A stretch of DNA of 64,000 nucleotides from Acidobacteriota bacterium (GTDB lineage Bacteria > Acidobacteriota > Blastocatellia > RBC074). Positions 43,126 through 50,828 of the stretch are shown here, in pieces (the stretch's first letter is position 1; every line of letters begins with the position of its first letter). Below the pieces are notes generated by a model. That model ran no database searches and was not told the DNA's origin. It worked only from the letters and a program-made list of their open reading frames with translations. The position numbers and the translations under genes are program-made. The DNA is taken from NCBI GenBank assembly GCA_018268995.1, contig JAFDVL010000002.1, positions 1-64,000 on the forward strand, read 5' to 3'.

Positions 43126-43399
43126 AGCGCTGGCGGACTTTCCCGGCATGACCGTGACCGAGGCGCGCGGCTTCGGACGGCGGCGGAGCTTGCAAGAGCA
43201 GCAGGCGTTGCACCTTGACGAGTTCAAGAACAAGACCCGCCTTGAGATCGTCACGCCAGACGAGCAGGCGCAGCAGATCGTCGAGACGCTCGTGCGCGCC
43301 GCGCACACAGGCAAGAGCGGCGACGGCAAAGTCTTCGTCTGGCCGGTCGAGACAGCCGTTCGCATTCAGACCGGCGAGCAGGATCAAGCAGCGCTGTGA
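43064..43399 (+). CDS. PII-like signal protein associated with metal efflux (PII-NG type)
   Basis: The protein has 111 residues with the ferredoxin-like PII fold: MKIITAMIQPFMLNKVTSAL, then the PGMTVTEARGFGR turn, and C-terminal IVTPDEQAQQIVETLVRAAHTGKSGDGKVFVWPV, cut to its core (the GDGK-x-FV-x-PVE box of PII proteins). The T-loop is shortened and lacks the Tyr that is uridylylated in GlnB. Such PII-NG proteins are known beside CzcA/CusA-type genes in several phyla and may sense metals or a nucleotide linked to efflux. It overlaps czcA by 62 bp, so translation is probably coupled and the protein may act on that pump. Confidence 0.88.
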   Translation: MKIITAMIQPFMLNKVTSALKALADFPGMTVTEARGFGRRRSLQEQQALHLDEFKNKTRLEIVTPDEQAQQIVETLVRAAHTGKSGDGKVFVWPVETAVRIQTGEQDQAAL

Positions 43400-43407
43400 G
43401 GTGACAA

Positions 43408-44142
43408 ATGACAAGTACCCTTTTCAGCGTATTGACCTACGCCTTGATTCCGGCTGGAACCCTTATCGGAGGCGGGGCGCTGGCGACGCTCCGCGCTCCG
43501 GGGCCAAAGGTTAGAAGCGCCGTGCAGCATTTCGCGGCAGGGCTGGTCTTTGCGGCGGTGGCAGTGGAATTGCTGCCCGACATGATGCACGAGCGAAAAC
43601 CGGTCGCCGCCTTAATCGGGTTCAGCATTGGTGTCGTGCTGATGTTGCTGGTCAAGCACCTGGCCGAACGAATGGAGCACGAACCAGCGGAAGGCGCGCC
43701 ACAGGTCGAAAATCGCACCGGTCTGTTGGTGACGTTGGGCATAGATGTCCTGATTGATGGGCTGCTGATCGGGGTGAGCTTTGCGGCTGGCGCGAAGGCG
43801 GGCGTGATTCTGACGGTCGCGTTGGCAGTGGAAGTGATGTTTCTCGGTCTGGCAGCAGCCGTAGCTCTCAGTGAATCTGGGGCGTTAAGAACAAAGATCA
43901 TCGGTGTATGTGCAGGACTGGCAGGGCTATTGCTGGTGGGCGCGGCAATCGGCGCAGCCTTTTTACACAACGTGTCAGGCGCAACGCTCGAAGGCGTGCT
44001 GGCCTTCGGCTGCGCAGCTTTGCTCTACCTCGTCATTGAGGAACTGATGGTGGAAGCGCACGAGGAGAAAGAGACGCCCGCGCAGACAGCCATGTTCTTT
44101 CTCGGTTTTATTGCCTTGATCATGACGGAATTGGTGGCCTGA
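43408..44142 (+). CDS. ZIP-family-like metal transporter with altered metal site
   Basis: The protein has 244 residues with eight predicted membrane helices. A His/Glu-rich loop (MEHEPAEGAPQVEN) between helices 3 and 4 is typical of ZIP proteins. The fourth-helix motif HNFxDG is changed to DVLIDGLLIGVSFAAG, and the fifth-helix HExPHE motif is VEVMFLGLAAAV, so the usual His ligands are replaced by acidic residues. It may move a different metal or act as a sensor. GAGGTGACAA precedes the ATG, and it follows the PII-like gene by 8 bp in the same operon. Confidence 0.8.
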   Translation: MTSTLFSVLTYALIPAGTLIGGGALATLRAPGPKVRSAVQHFAAGLVFAAVAVELLPDMMHERKPVAALIGFSIGVVLMLLVKHLAERMEHEPAEGAPQVENRTGLLVTLGIDVLIDGLLIGVSFAAGAKAGVILTVALAVEVMFLGLAAAVALSESGALRTKIIGVCAGLAGLLLVGAAIGAAFLHNVSGATLEGVLAFGCAALLYLVIEELMVEAHEEKETPAQTAMFFLGFIALIMTELVA

Positions 44143-44197
44143 AAAAATGCCACCACAGAAACAACAAAAACCATGTATTCCCGGAAAGGAGAATTGA

Positions 44198-45097
44198 ATG
44201 CAGAAGTTGAGAAAACGAATGGGATGGCTGCTCGTTGCTTTATCCCTGCCCATTGGGGTCAGTGCCCAAGCTTTACCTACGATGACTTCCGCCACAGAAG
44301 CGGCAGGAGAATCGTCGCCCAGCGAATTGCCGAAGAAGAGCGCAGCCGAACTGCCGCGCCCGACAGCAGCGCCAAACGAGAAACTTGAACCGGCGGAACA
44401 AGAGAAACGGCATGGTCTTCCGTCGCCATCTCCGACCAACTCCAGTCCAACCGCCCCTCAACCCGATCCGACCAATGGATTTCGTTGGCGCTCTGCCATG
44501 AAGCAGTCGCTGCTTTTTCTGGCCGTCGAACACGGCTTTCGCTTTGCCACTGAGCCGGGAACACGAGCCGACTTAAAAGGGCCATTTTTCCGCGACTGGT
44601 TTGAATCTGCCTCAAATATTCGCGGCTGGCGCGATGGCGACCCCTTCCTGGTGAATTACGTCGGCCATGCTATGCAGGGCGCAGTGACTGGCTTCATTCA
44701 GGTTCAGAACGACCCGCTTGGTATTAAACCCAAGCCGGGCTTCAATCGAGCTTATGTGCGTAGCCGGACACGCGCGTTCTGGTGGAGTGCGGCCTACAGC
44801 ACGCAATTTGAACTCGGCCCTTTGAGTGAATCTTCGCTCGGCAATGTGGGCTTGCGTCCTACTAAAGCCTCGCAACATCCGCAGGCGTTTGTGGACATGG
44901 TGATCACGCCGACGGTCGGAACGGCTTGGCTCGTAGGCGAGGATACGCTCGACCACTATTTGATTCGCCGGATCGAAAACAAAACCAACAATCGGGTTGT
45001 GCGGCTGTTAGTGCGCAGCTTCCTCAATCCGGGGCGCAGTTTTGCTAACGCGATGCGCGCCAAATATCCCTGGTATCGAGACGACCGGAGATTATAG
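44198..45097 (+). CDS. Hypothetical exported protein in the metal operon
   Basis: The protein has 299 residues with a signal peptide (about residues 1-24, ending VSAQA), then a Pro/Glu/Ala-rich linker to about residue 95. The rest is rich in aromatic and small residues (FLAVEHGFRFATEPG, DPFLVNYVGHAMQGAVTGF, SRTRAFWWSAAYSTQFELGP, ITPTVGTAWLVGEDTLDHY), suggesting membrane-associated strands or helices. The conserved-looking NYVGHAMQGA stretch reminds of acidobacterial proteins of unknown function found near PAP2 phosphatases. I do not recognise a family. It follows the ZIP-like gene by 55 bp (GGAAAGGAG before the start) and precedes the CDF gene by 17 bp. Confidence 0.65.
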   Translation: MQKLRKRMGWLLVALSLPIGVSAQALPTMTSATEAAGESSPSELPKKSAAELPRPTAAPNEKLEPAEQEKRHGLPSPSPTNSSPTAPQPDPTNGFRWRSAMKQSLLFLAVEHGFRFATEPGTRADLKGPFFRDWFESASNIRGWRDGDPFLVNYVGHAMQGAVTGFIQVQNDPLGIKPKPGFNRAYVRSRTRAFWWSAAYSTQFELGPLSESSLGNVGLRPTKASQHPQAFVDMVITPTVGTAWLVGEDTLDHYLIRRIENKTNNRVVRLLVRSFLNPGRSFANAMRAKYPWYRDDRRL

Positions 45098-45114
45098 CGA
45101 CAGAGGAGAAAACA

Positions 45115-45741
45115 ATGAATCAACTGTTGGCAGACTCCCGCACGCACGCCGTGACACGCGGGCGGCGGCTGGAATATTTCACCATCATCTGGAATTGCCT
45201 GGAAAGCATTGTTGCGCTTGGAGCAGGACTAATCGCTGGGAGCATTGCGTTGGTGGGCTTCGGCTTTGATTCCCTGATTGAAAGTGCCTCCGGGGGCATT
45301 CTGCTCTGGCGTCTGCACGACGGCGCGAAAGGCGAACAAAGAGAACAGACCGCCTTGAAATTGGTGGGGATCAGCTTTCTGCTCCTGGCGGCGTATGTCG
45401 CCTTTGATGCCACAAAATCGCTCCTGCGCCGCGAACCACCGGAAGCCAGCTATGTCGGCATTGCCCTTGCTTTACTCTCGTTGCTTGTGATGCCGCTACT
45501 CGCGAGAAAAAAACGTCAGGTGGCAGCCTTGCTTAACAGTCGGGCCTTACAAGCAGATTCACGGCAAACCGATCTGTGCGCTTATCTCTCAGCCATTCTC
45601 ATTGGCGGATTACTGCTCAATGCGCTTTTCGGCTGGTGGTGGGCTGATCCGATTGCCGCGCTGGTGATGGTTCCGATTATTGCGAAAGAAGGGCTGGGAG
45701 CATTGCGTGGGGAAACCTGCTCCGATTGCAGTTGCTCATAA
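45115..45741 (+). CDS. Cation diffusion facilitator-like transporter
   Basis: The protein has 208 residues with about six helices. Helix 2 carries GFGFDSLIESASGGILLWRL, and helix 5 DSRQTDLCAYLSAI, in the positions where CDF pumps have their metal-binding HxxxD motifs, with Asp in place of His. A third motif GWWWADPIAALVMVPII matches the sixth helix. The large C-terminal cytoplasmic domain of CzcD-type proteins is missing; instead it ends CSDCSCS, which could bind metal. CDF proteins export Zn, Co or Fe in exchange for protons. GAGGAGAAAACA precedes the ATG, and the ECF sigma gene follows after 24 bp. Confidence 0.82.
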   Translation: MNQLLADSRTHAVTRGRRLEYFTIIWNCLESIVALGAGLIAGSIALVGFGFDSLIESASGGILLWRLHDGAKGEQREQTALKLVGISFLLLAAYVAFDATKSLLRREPPEASYVGIALALLSLLVMPLLARKKRQVAALLNSRALQADSRQTDLCAYLSAILIGGLLLNALFGWWWADPIAALVMVPIIAKEGLGALRGETCSDCSCS

Positions 45742-45765
45742 GTCTTGGCAAGAAGGAGGAAAATT

Positions 45766-46308
45766 ATGTCGGTTCTAAGTCTCCAAACAAATGTTGAGGT
45801 GAAGCAGGAAACCGTTCCGCACCGCTCCATCAGCAAAACCGTTTTACTTGAAAACCTCTGGCAACGGCACGCCCGGCAAGTATACACACTGGCGTTGCGG
45901 CTGCTGGCCGATGTCAATGAGGCGGAAGCGATCACGGCAGAAGTCTTTCAGCGTGCTTATCAGGGAGTACCCGATCAGGCCGGTGAGGAACGCCAGTTTC
46001 TTTTGGCGGTGACGATAGACCGTGCGCTGGCGTGGCTGCGCCAACAACAGCGGCTGCTTATCCCGGACAAGAGCGATGATCCTGCAGAGGCGACAGCACC
46101 CTCGCCCTATCCGGTTGACCTGGAAACGCATCTGCTGCGACTGCCTGATTACTGGCGCGTCGTGTTTGTGCTGCACGATGTGATGGGCTTGCGTCACGAG
46201 GAAATCGCTACCTATCTCCGCACAGAGGAAGCGTATGTGCGACGAGTCGTGCATCGCGCTCGCTTAGCCTTGCGCAATGCACTGCACGAGAGAAAGCAGG
46301 ACGCCTAA
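45766..46308 (+). CDS. ECF-type sigma factor
   Basis: The protein has 180 residues from the ATG at 45766, which has AAGGAGG 7 bases upstream. Region 2 is weakly conserved (LWQRHARQVYTLALRLLADVNEAEAITAEVFQRAY), and region 4 is clear (YWRVVFVLHDVMGLRHEEIATYLRTEEAYVRRVVHRARLALR, cut to its key part). ECF sigma factors redirect RNA polymerase in response to envelope or metal signals. No anti-sigma factor gene is next to it; the following gene encodes a degenerate ZIP-like membrane protein whose start overlaps the sigma stop (TAATG). Being inside the metal array, it probably controls it. Confidence 0.88.
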   Translation: MSVLSLQTNVEVKQETVPHRSISKTVLLENLWQRHARQVYTLALRLLADVNEAEAITAEVFQRAYQGVPDQAGEERQFLLAVTIDRALAWLRQQQRLLIPDKSDDPAEATAPSPYPVDLETHLLRLPDYWRVVFVLHDVMGLRHEEIATYLRTEEAYVRRVVHRARLALRNALHERKQDA

Positions 46309-47192
46309 TGGATACGATTTTGCGCAATGCGCTGCTCTCTGGAAGCCTGGCGGTGACCGTCGTTGTGGTCGGGGCGGGCCTGTTTCTCGTGCGACCAATA
46401 AGCACGATCCGGCTTAGCAGGCTCCATGTCTTTGCAGCAGGAGCCGTCTTTGCCGTCCTTGCGCTCGAACTGATGCCAGACCTGTTAATCGCGCATCATT
46501 TTGCGGCGATGGTCGCCTTTCTCTGTGGTCTGCTTTTGCGGATGGCTATGAAATGGTTGACGAGGAAAATCAAAAAAGAGCGAGACGATTTACCCAAGCC
46601 ACTACTCACGACAACGATGGAAGCCCTGGTCTATGCCTTGATGGTAGGCATTCTGATGGGCAGTGGCTTCGTTGCCGGCGTCAGAGAAGGGGTTTTACTC
46701 ACCCCCGCGTTGACGCTGGCGGCGCTCGCTATCTGCCTGGTCGCGTTGGCACACCTACGACAAGCGGGAAGTTCGCGTCAGCGGATAATGTTCTTTCTGC
46801 TCAGTCTGGCGGTACTCATCCTCGGCGGCGCAGCCGCAGGCGCGACCTTGCTCTGGGGACGATCAACCGTTGATCTTGACCTGTTGTATGCGTTCGGTAT
46901 GGCGGTGCTTTTACTTTGGGCGCTGGAATCGTTAATTGAAGCCGGAGAGGATGAGTCGCCTGTTCACACCCTCTTCTTTTTCGTCCTGGGCGCAATATTG
47001 TTTATGTTTCTGGCAGGCCGGTTTGGGCGTGCGCATCCCGATCACCCGGGCCGTCCGGCCACCACAACAAGCTCCCCATACAAGTACACACCCAATGAAT
47101 CATTCACTTTCTCAGACAAACTGACTTTGGAGGCCCCGTATGGAAAAACTGGAACTGGATTTGGAACTACTGCTGCCCGGCGTGGCGGATGA
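46308..47192 (+). CDS. Degenerate ZIP-like membrane protein coupled to the sigma factor
   Basis: The protein has 294 residues with about eight helices and a short hydrophilic C-terminal tail that overlaps the next gene by 53 bp. The order of helices resembles the ZIP-like protein at 43408 (ELMPDLL-x-AH after helix 2; a charged loop KIKKERDDLPKP before helix 4), but the ZIP metal motifs are lost: helix 4 reads MEALVYALMVGILMGSGF and helix 5 LTLAALAICLVALAHL. Start ATG overlaps the sigma factor stop. It could be a metal transporter with changed specificity, or a membrane partner that holds the sigma factor; the latter is inference from coupling and from the lack of an anti-sigma gene. Confidence 0.65.
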   Translation: MDTILRNALLSGSLAVTVVVVGAGLFLVRPISTIRLSRLHVFAAGAVFAVLALELMPDLLIAHHFAAMVAFLCGLLLRMAMKWLTRKIKKERDDLPKPLLTTTMEALVYALMVGILMGSGFVAGVREGVLLTPALTLAALAICLVALAHLRQAGSSRQRIMFFLLSLAVLILGGAAAGATLLWGRSTVDLDLLYAFGMAVLLLWALESLIEAGEDESPVHTLFFFVLGAILFMFLAGRFGRAHPDHPGRPATTTSSPYKYTPNESFTFSDKLTLEAPYGKTGTGFGTTAARRGG

Positions 47193-49467
47193 GCAGGATC
47201 AATGCGTCGCGCGCTTGCAGGAACGATTAAAAACGGCGCGCGGCGTGACCGAAGCACATCTTGAAAAAACGGACGGCAAAGCGCAACTCTGCATCCACTA
47301 CGATGCAACGCAAACAACACTCGCGGCCATTCAACGGCTCGCTACACAGACGGGCGCGGAAATCGCCGACCGTTATCAGCATGATCTCATCCGCATCGAA
47401 GGCATGGATTGTTCGGATTGCACGCTCGCCATCGAACACGGCCTCAAACGCATGGACGGCGTGTTGACGGCGACGGTGAATTACGCGGCGCAAACGGCGC
47501 GCGTGGAATACGACACCGAGAAATTGAACCGCAATGCCATTGAGAAACGCATTCGCGGGATGGGTTACGCGGTGGCGAAAGAAGGCGTGGCGGCGTCCTT
47601 CGCCGAACGGCGCGAATTGATCTTCGCTTTGCTGGCGGGCGCGTTCGTGCTGGTGGGCTGGTTGGCGGGGCGCTTCTTCGGTGCGAGCGAATGGGTCACG
47701 ACACCGCTTTACCTGGCGGCATATCTATTTGGCGGTTGGGACATCGCGCGCCACGCGGTTCACGCGCTGCTGGAAAAACATTTCGACACCGATTTGCTGA
47801 TGGTGCTGGCGGCGTTGGGCGCGGGCGCGCTCGGCGAATTCTTTGAAGGCGGTTTGCTGCTGTTTCTTTTCAGCCTGGGGCACGCGCTCGAAGAGATGGC
47901 GCTGGATCGCGCGCGCGATGCCGTGCGCAAACTCGGCGACCTCGCGCCGAAGACTGCGCTGGTGCGGCGCGACGGCAAGGAAGTCGAACTGAGCGTAGAG
48001 CAACTCACCGTAGACGACACGGTGATCGTGCGACCGGGCGTGCGCATCCCGGTGGACGGCGCGATTCTCAGCGGCGCATCGGCGGTCAATCAGGCTCCGG
48101 TCACGGGCGAAAGCGTGCCGGTTGAAAAAGCGGTGGGCGATAAAGTCTTCGCCGGAACGGTCAACGGCGACGGCGCGCTGGAAGTCAAAGTCACGCGGCT
48201 GGCAAAAGACAATACGCTGGCGCGCGTGATGCAGATGGTCGAGGAAGCGCAAACGCAAAAGACGCGCACGCAACAAATGACTGAAAAGTTCACGCGCTGG
48301 TTCGTACCCGCTGTGCTGATCGCGGTCGTGTTGATGATCGTCGTACCGCTGCTGTTCGGCGGCGCGTTTCGTGAATCCTTCCTGCGTGCGATGACCTTGC
48401 TCGTTGCGTGTTCGCCTTGCGCGCTCGCGCTCGGCACGCCTTCAGCAATGTTGGCGGGCATCGCGCAAGCGGCACGCAAAGGCTTGCTCATCAAAGGCGG
48501 CGCGCATCTCGAAACGCTCGGCGCATTGACGACGATTGCGTTTGATAAAACCGGTACGCTGACGCACGGCCAGCCCGAAGTCACCGATGTCGTCACCGCA
48601 GCCAATCACGACGCCGATGAATTTCTCGCAACGGCGGCGGCGCTTGAAAGCCGCTCCGGCCATCCGCTGGCGCAAGCCGTCGTGCGCGCGGCGAATAAAC
48701 GTGCGCTCACGTTGCCTGCGGCGGGAGAACTGACTTCGTTCACGGGGCGCGGCATTCGCTCGACGGTCAACGGCGCAGACGTGCTGATCGGCAATCGCAA
48801 ACTGTTTGCTGAATTCAGCATTGCGCTGCCCGATATGTTGCGCGCGGAAATGGAGCGTTTGGAAGCAGACGGCAAGACGACAATGATCGTAGCCATCGGC
48901 GGCACAGCAGCGGGGGTGATTGCATTGGCTGATACGCCGCGCGCCGATGCGAAAACGACCTTGCAACGGCTCAAACAACTCGGCATTCGCCAGACGCTGT
49001 TGCTGACGGGCGACAACCGGCGTGTCGGCGAAAAGATGGCGAGCCTGCTCGGACTCGATGCCGTGCGCGCCGAATTGATGCCGGAAGACAAAGTGACGGC
49101 GATTCGTGAACTCGCTGCCGGAGAAACCGTAGCGATGGTCGGCGACGGCGTGAACGATGCGCCCGCGTTGGCCGCCGCCAGCGTAGGCATTGCGATGGGC
49201 GGCGCGGGAACCGATGTCGCGCTCGAAACGGCGGATGTCGCGCTGATGGGCGATGAACTGAGCAAACTGCCTTTCGCTGTTGGGTTGGGTCGCGCCACGC
49301 GCCGTATTGTCTTTCAAAATCTGGTAATCTCGGCGCTGGTCATCTTGTTTTTGGTCGTCACTTCAATTCTCGGTGTGGTCGGCATCGGACTGGCGATTGT
49401 CTTTCACGAAGGCAGTACGCTGGTTGTCGTTGCCAATTCGCTCCGGCTGCTGGCTTATCGAGAGTAG
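47140..49467 (+). CDS. P1B-type heavy-metal ATPase with HMA domain
   Basis: The protein has 775 residues. An N-terminal degenerate HMA-like domain is followed by a true HMA domain with MDCSDC at about residue 90. The ATPase core has the transduction TGES, the membrane metal motif ACSPCALALGTPS at about residue 425, the phosphorylation site DKTGTLTHG with its Asp at about residue 469, the nucleotide-binding HP in SGHPLAQAVV, and GDGVNDAPALAAA. SPC rather than CPC in the transmembrane site together with the C-terminal HEGSTLVVVANSLRLL is the combination known for the P1B-4 class (Co/Zn/Fe exporters such as CoaT and CtpD). P1B-4 members usually lack an HMA domain, so the combination is unusual. 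GGAGGCCCCGT precedes the ATG. Confidence 0.93.
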   Translation: MEKLELDLELLLPGVADEQDQCVARLQERLKTARGVTEAHLEKTDGKAQLCIHYDATQTTLAAIQRLATQTGAEIADRYQHDLIRIEGMDCSDCTLAIEHGLKRMDGVLTATVNYAAQTARVEYDTEKLNRNAIEKRIRGMGYAVAKEGVAASFAERRELIFALLAGAFVLVGWLAGRFFGASEWVTTPLYLAAYLFGGWDIARHAVHALLEKHFDTDLLMVLAALGAGALGEFFEGGLLLFLFSLGHALEEMALDRARDAVRKLGDLAPKTALVRRDGKEVELSVEQLTVDDTVIVRPGVRIPVDGAILSGASAVNQAPVTGESVPVEKAVGDKVFAGTVNGDGALEVKVTRLAKDNTLARVMQMVEEAQTQKTRTQQMTEKFTRWFVPAVLIAVVLMIVVPLLFGGAFRESFLRAMTLLVACSPCALALGTPSAMLAGIAQAARKGLLIKGGAHLETLGALTTIAFDKTGTLTHGQPEVTDVVTAANHDADEFLATAAALESRSGHPLAQAVVRAANKRALTLPAAGELTSFTGRGIRSTVNGADVLIGNRKLFAEFSIALPDMLRAEMERLEADGKTTMIVAIGGTAAGVIALADTPRADAKTTLQRLKQLGIRQTLLLTGDNRRVGEKMASLLGLDAVRAELMPEDKVTAIRELAAGETVAMVGDGVNDAPALAAASVGIAMGGAGTDVALETADVALMGDELSKLPFAVGLGRATRRIVFQNLVISALVILFLVVTSILGVVGIGLAIVFHEGSTLVVVANSLRLLAYRE

Positions 49468-49479
49468 GCGGCACATCAA

Positions 49480-50085
49480 ATGACAGAAACTGCTCTGAAA
49501 ATCTTTTTGCCGATCTATTTTCTCGCTTGGTTCGCGCTGGCCTTTGCTTGGCGTTCTTACCTGACCTGGAAGCGCACCGGACGCAACCCTTATCGACTGG
49601 GTAAGAGCGACAACGCGCATGATTTTGTTGGCGTGTTGTTTCGTCTGACGATGGCGGTGAGCGCAGGCGTTGTCCTGCTGCATTCGTTGTCGAGTAAACT
49701 CTATGGCTACCTTGCGCCGATTGTCTAACTACAACATCCGGCATTGGTTATGCTCGGCGTCGTGTTGCTGTTGGTGTCTTTCCTCTGGATTCTGCTGGCG
49801 CAAAAACAGATGGGCGATTCGTGGCGCATTGGGATTGACCACGAAGTGAAAACGCCGCTGGTCAGAGAAGGCGTCTTCAAGCTTTCACGCAACCCAATCT
49901 TTCTGGGCCTACGCATCAATCTGTTGGGAATCTTCCTCATTCTGCCTAATGCTGTCACATTAACTGTGCTGGTCTTGGGCGATGCGCTGATGCAGATTCA
50001 GGTGCGACTGGAAGAGGAATACCTGAGCCGCATGCACGGACAGGAGTACGAACACTATTGTCGCCAGACGCGCCGTTGGCTGTAA
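49480..50085 (+). pseudogene. Isoprenylcysteine methyltransferase-like gene with an in-frame stop
   Basis: Two open segments in the same frame (49480-49728 and from 49729 to 50085) are separated only by a TAA at 49726-49728. The first encodes two helices (FLPIYFLAWFALAFAWRSYL) and the second the catalytic ICMT/PEMT-like part: WRIGIDHEVKTPLVREGVFKLSRNPIFLG, cut to its core, with the RNP motif, and LEEEYLSRMHGQEYEHYC. Read-through would give an intact family member, LQHPALVMLG following directly. A single CAA-to-TAA change would create the stop. The second half could restart at the ATG at 49744. Family members methylate membrane-embedded thiols or lipids; the role beside metal genes is unknown. 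Confidence 0.75.
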
Positions 50086-50235
50086 GAGACTGTGATTCCC
50101 AATCAGCTATGACTGATGTAGCGAACAGCTTCTCCCCCACGATTTCACTGAACCGCAACGCGAATTTGTCATAGAAATACAATGGTCTACCCGAAAATTA
50201 TTGTGGTAGTTTCTGACCGGCTCGAGAGTGCAGAT

Positions 50236-50634
50236 ATGGCAAACGGTTACTTCATCCAGCAAAGAAAGCGACATGCCTGGCAGCGCACGATCTCGATTGT
50301 GTTATTGGCCCTCTGCTTCTTTGACCTTGCCATTACCGATGTTTTCTTTCTTGGTACATGTGAACAAGAAAATGAAATGCGATCCGTTGCGGTCGCCACG
50401 ACAACCACGCAAACTCCTACGGTCAATACGCAGTCAGAGTCGGAACATTCTCAAACTCCCGGCGAGTCTTCTGGTGTGGAAGAGGATTGTCTATGCTGCT
50501 GCGCGCATATCGTGCCTGTCGCATTGTACAAATACCCTCATCCTTCTCTGCACATAGCCCCAGTCATTTCTGCTCTATCTAACATCCCGTCCGCGCCATC
50601 AGTAGAACTCGATCCCCCTCCACGCTTCGTCTAA
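50236..50634 (+). CDS. Small exported Cys-rich protein with DDC-CCC-AHIVP motif (block C)
   Basis: The protein has 132 residues from the ATG at 50236, which aligns with the start of the paralogue at 36610; the open frame extends to 50182. The order is basic start (QQRKRHAWQRT), hydrophobic helix (ISIVLLALCFFDLAITDVFF), GTCEQE, a Thr/Ser-rich linker, VEEDCLCCCAHIVPVALY and a Pro-rich tail (PPPRFV). About half the residues match the block B protein in the helix and Cys motif. No known family was recognised. It heads a block with a VWFA protein, a two-component system and RND efflux genes. Confidence 0.7.
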   Translation: MANGYFIQQRKRHAWQRTISIVLLALCFFDLAITDVFFLGTCEQENEMRSVAVATTTTQTPTVNTQSESEHSQTPGESSGVEEDCLCCCAHIVPVALYKYPHPSLHIAPVISALSNIPSAPSVELDPPPRFV

Positions 50635-50828
50635 TCCCACAATCCCAGCAGGATTCCGAGACATCCGGTTGCCCGCGCTTGCTTTGAGCAAGGCCGTCGC
50701 CGCTCTGTACAAGTCGGCTGGGATTGCAGCACATCCTCGCACTCGTCGCGCTGTCCGCGACATCCGAAAGTTGTAACGCGGTGCAAGTGCCGGGCGAATC
50801 TCGGTCTGCACCATAAGGGAGATGAACC

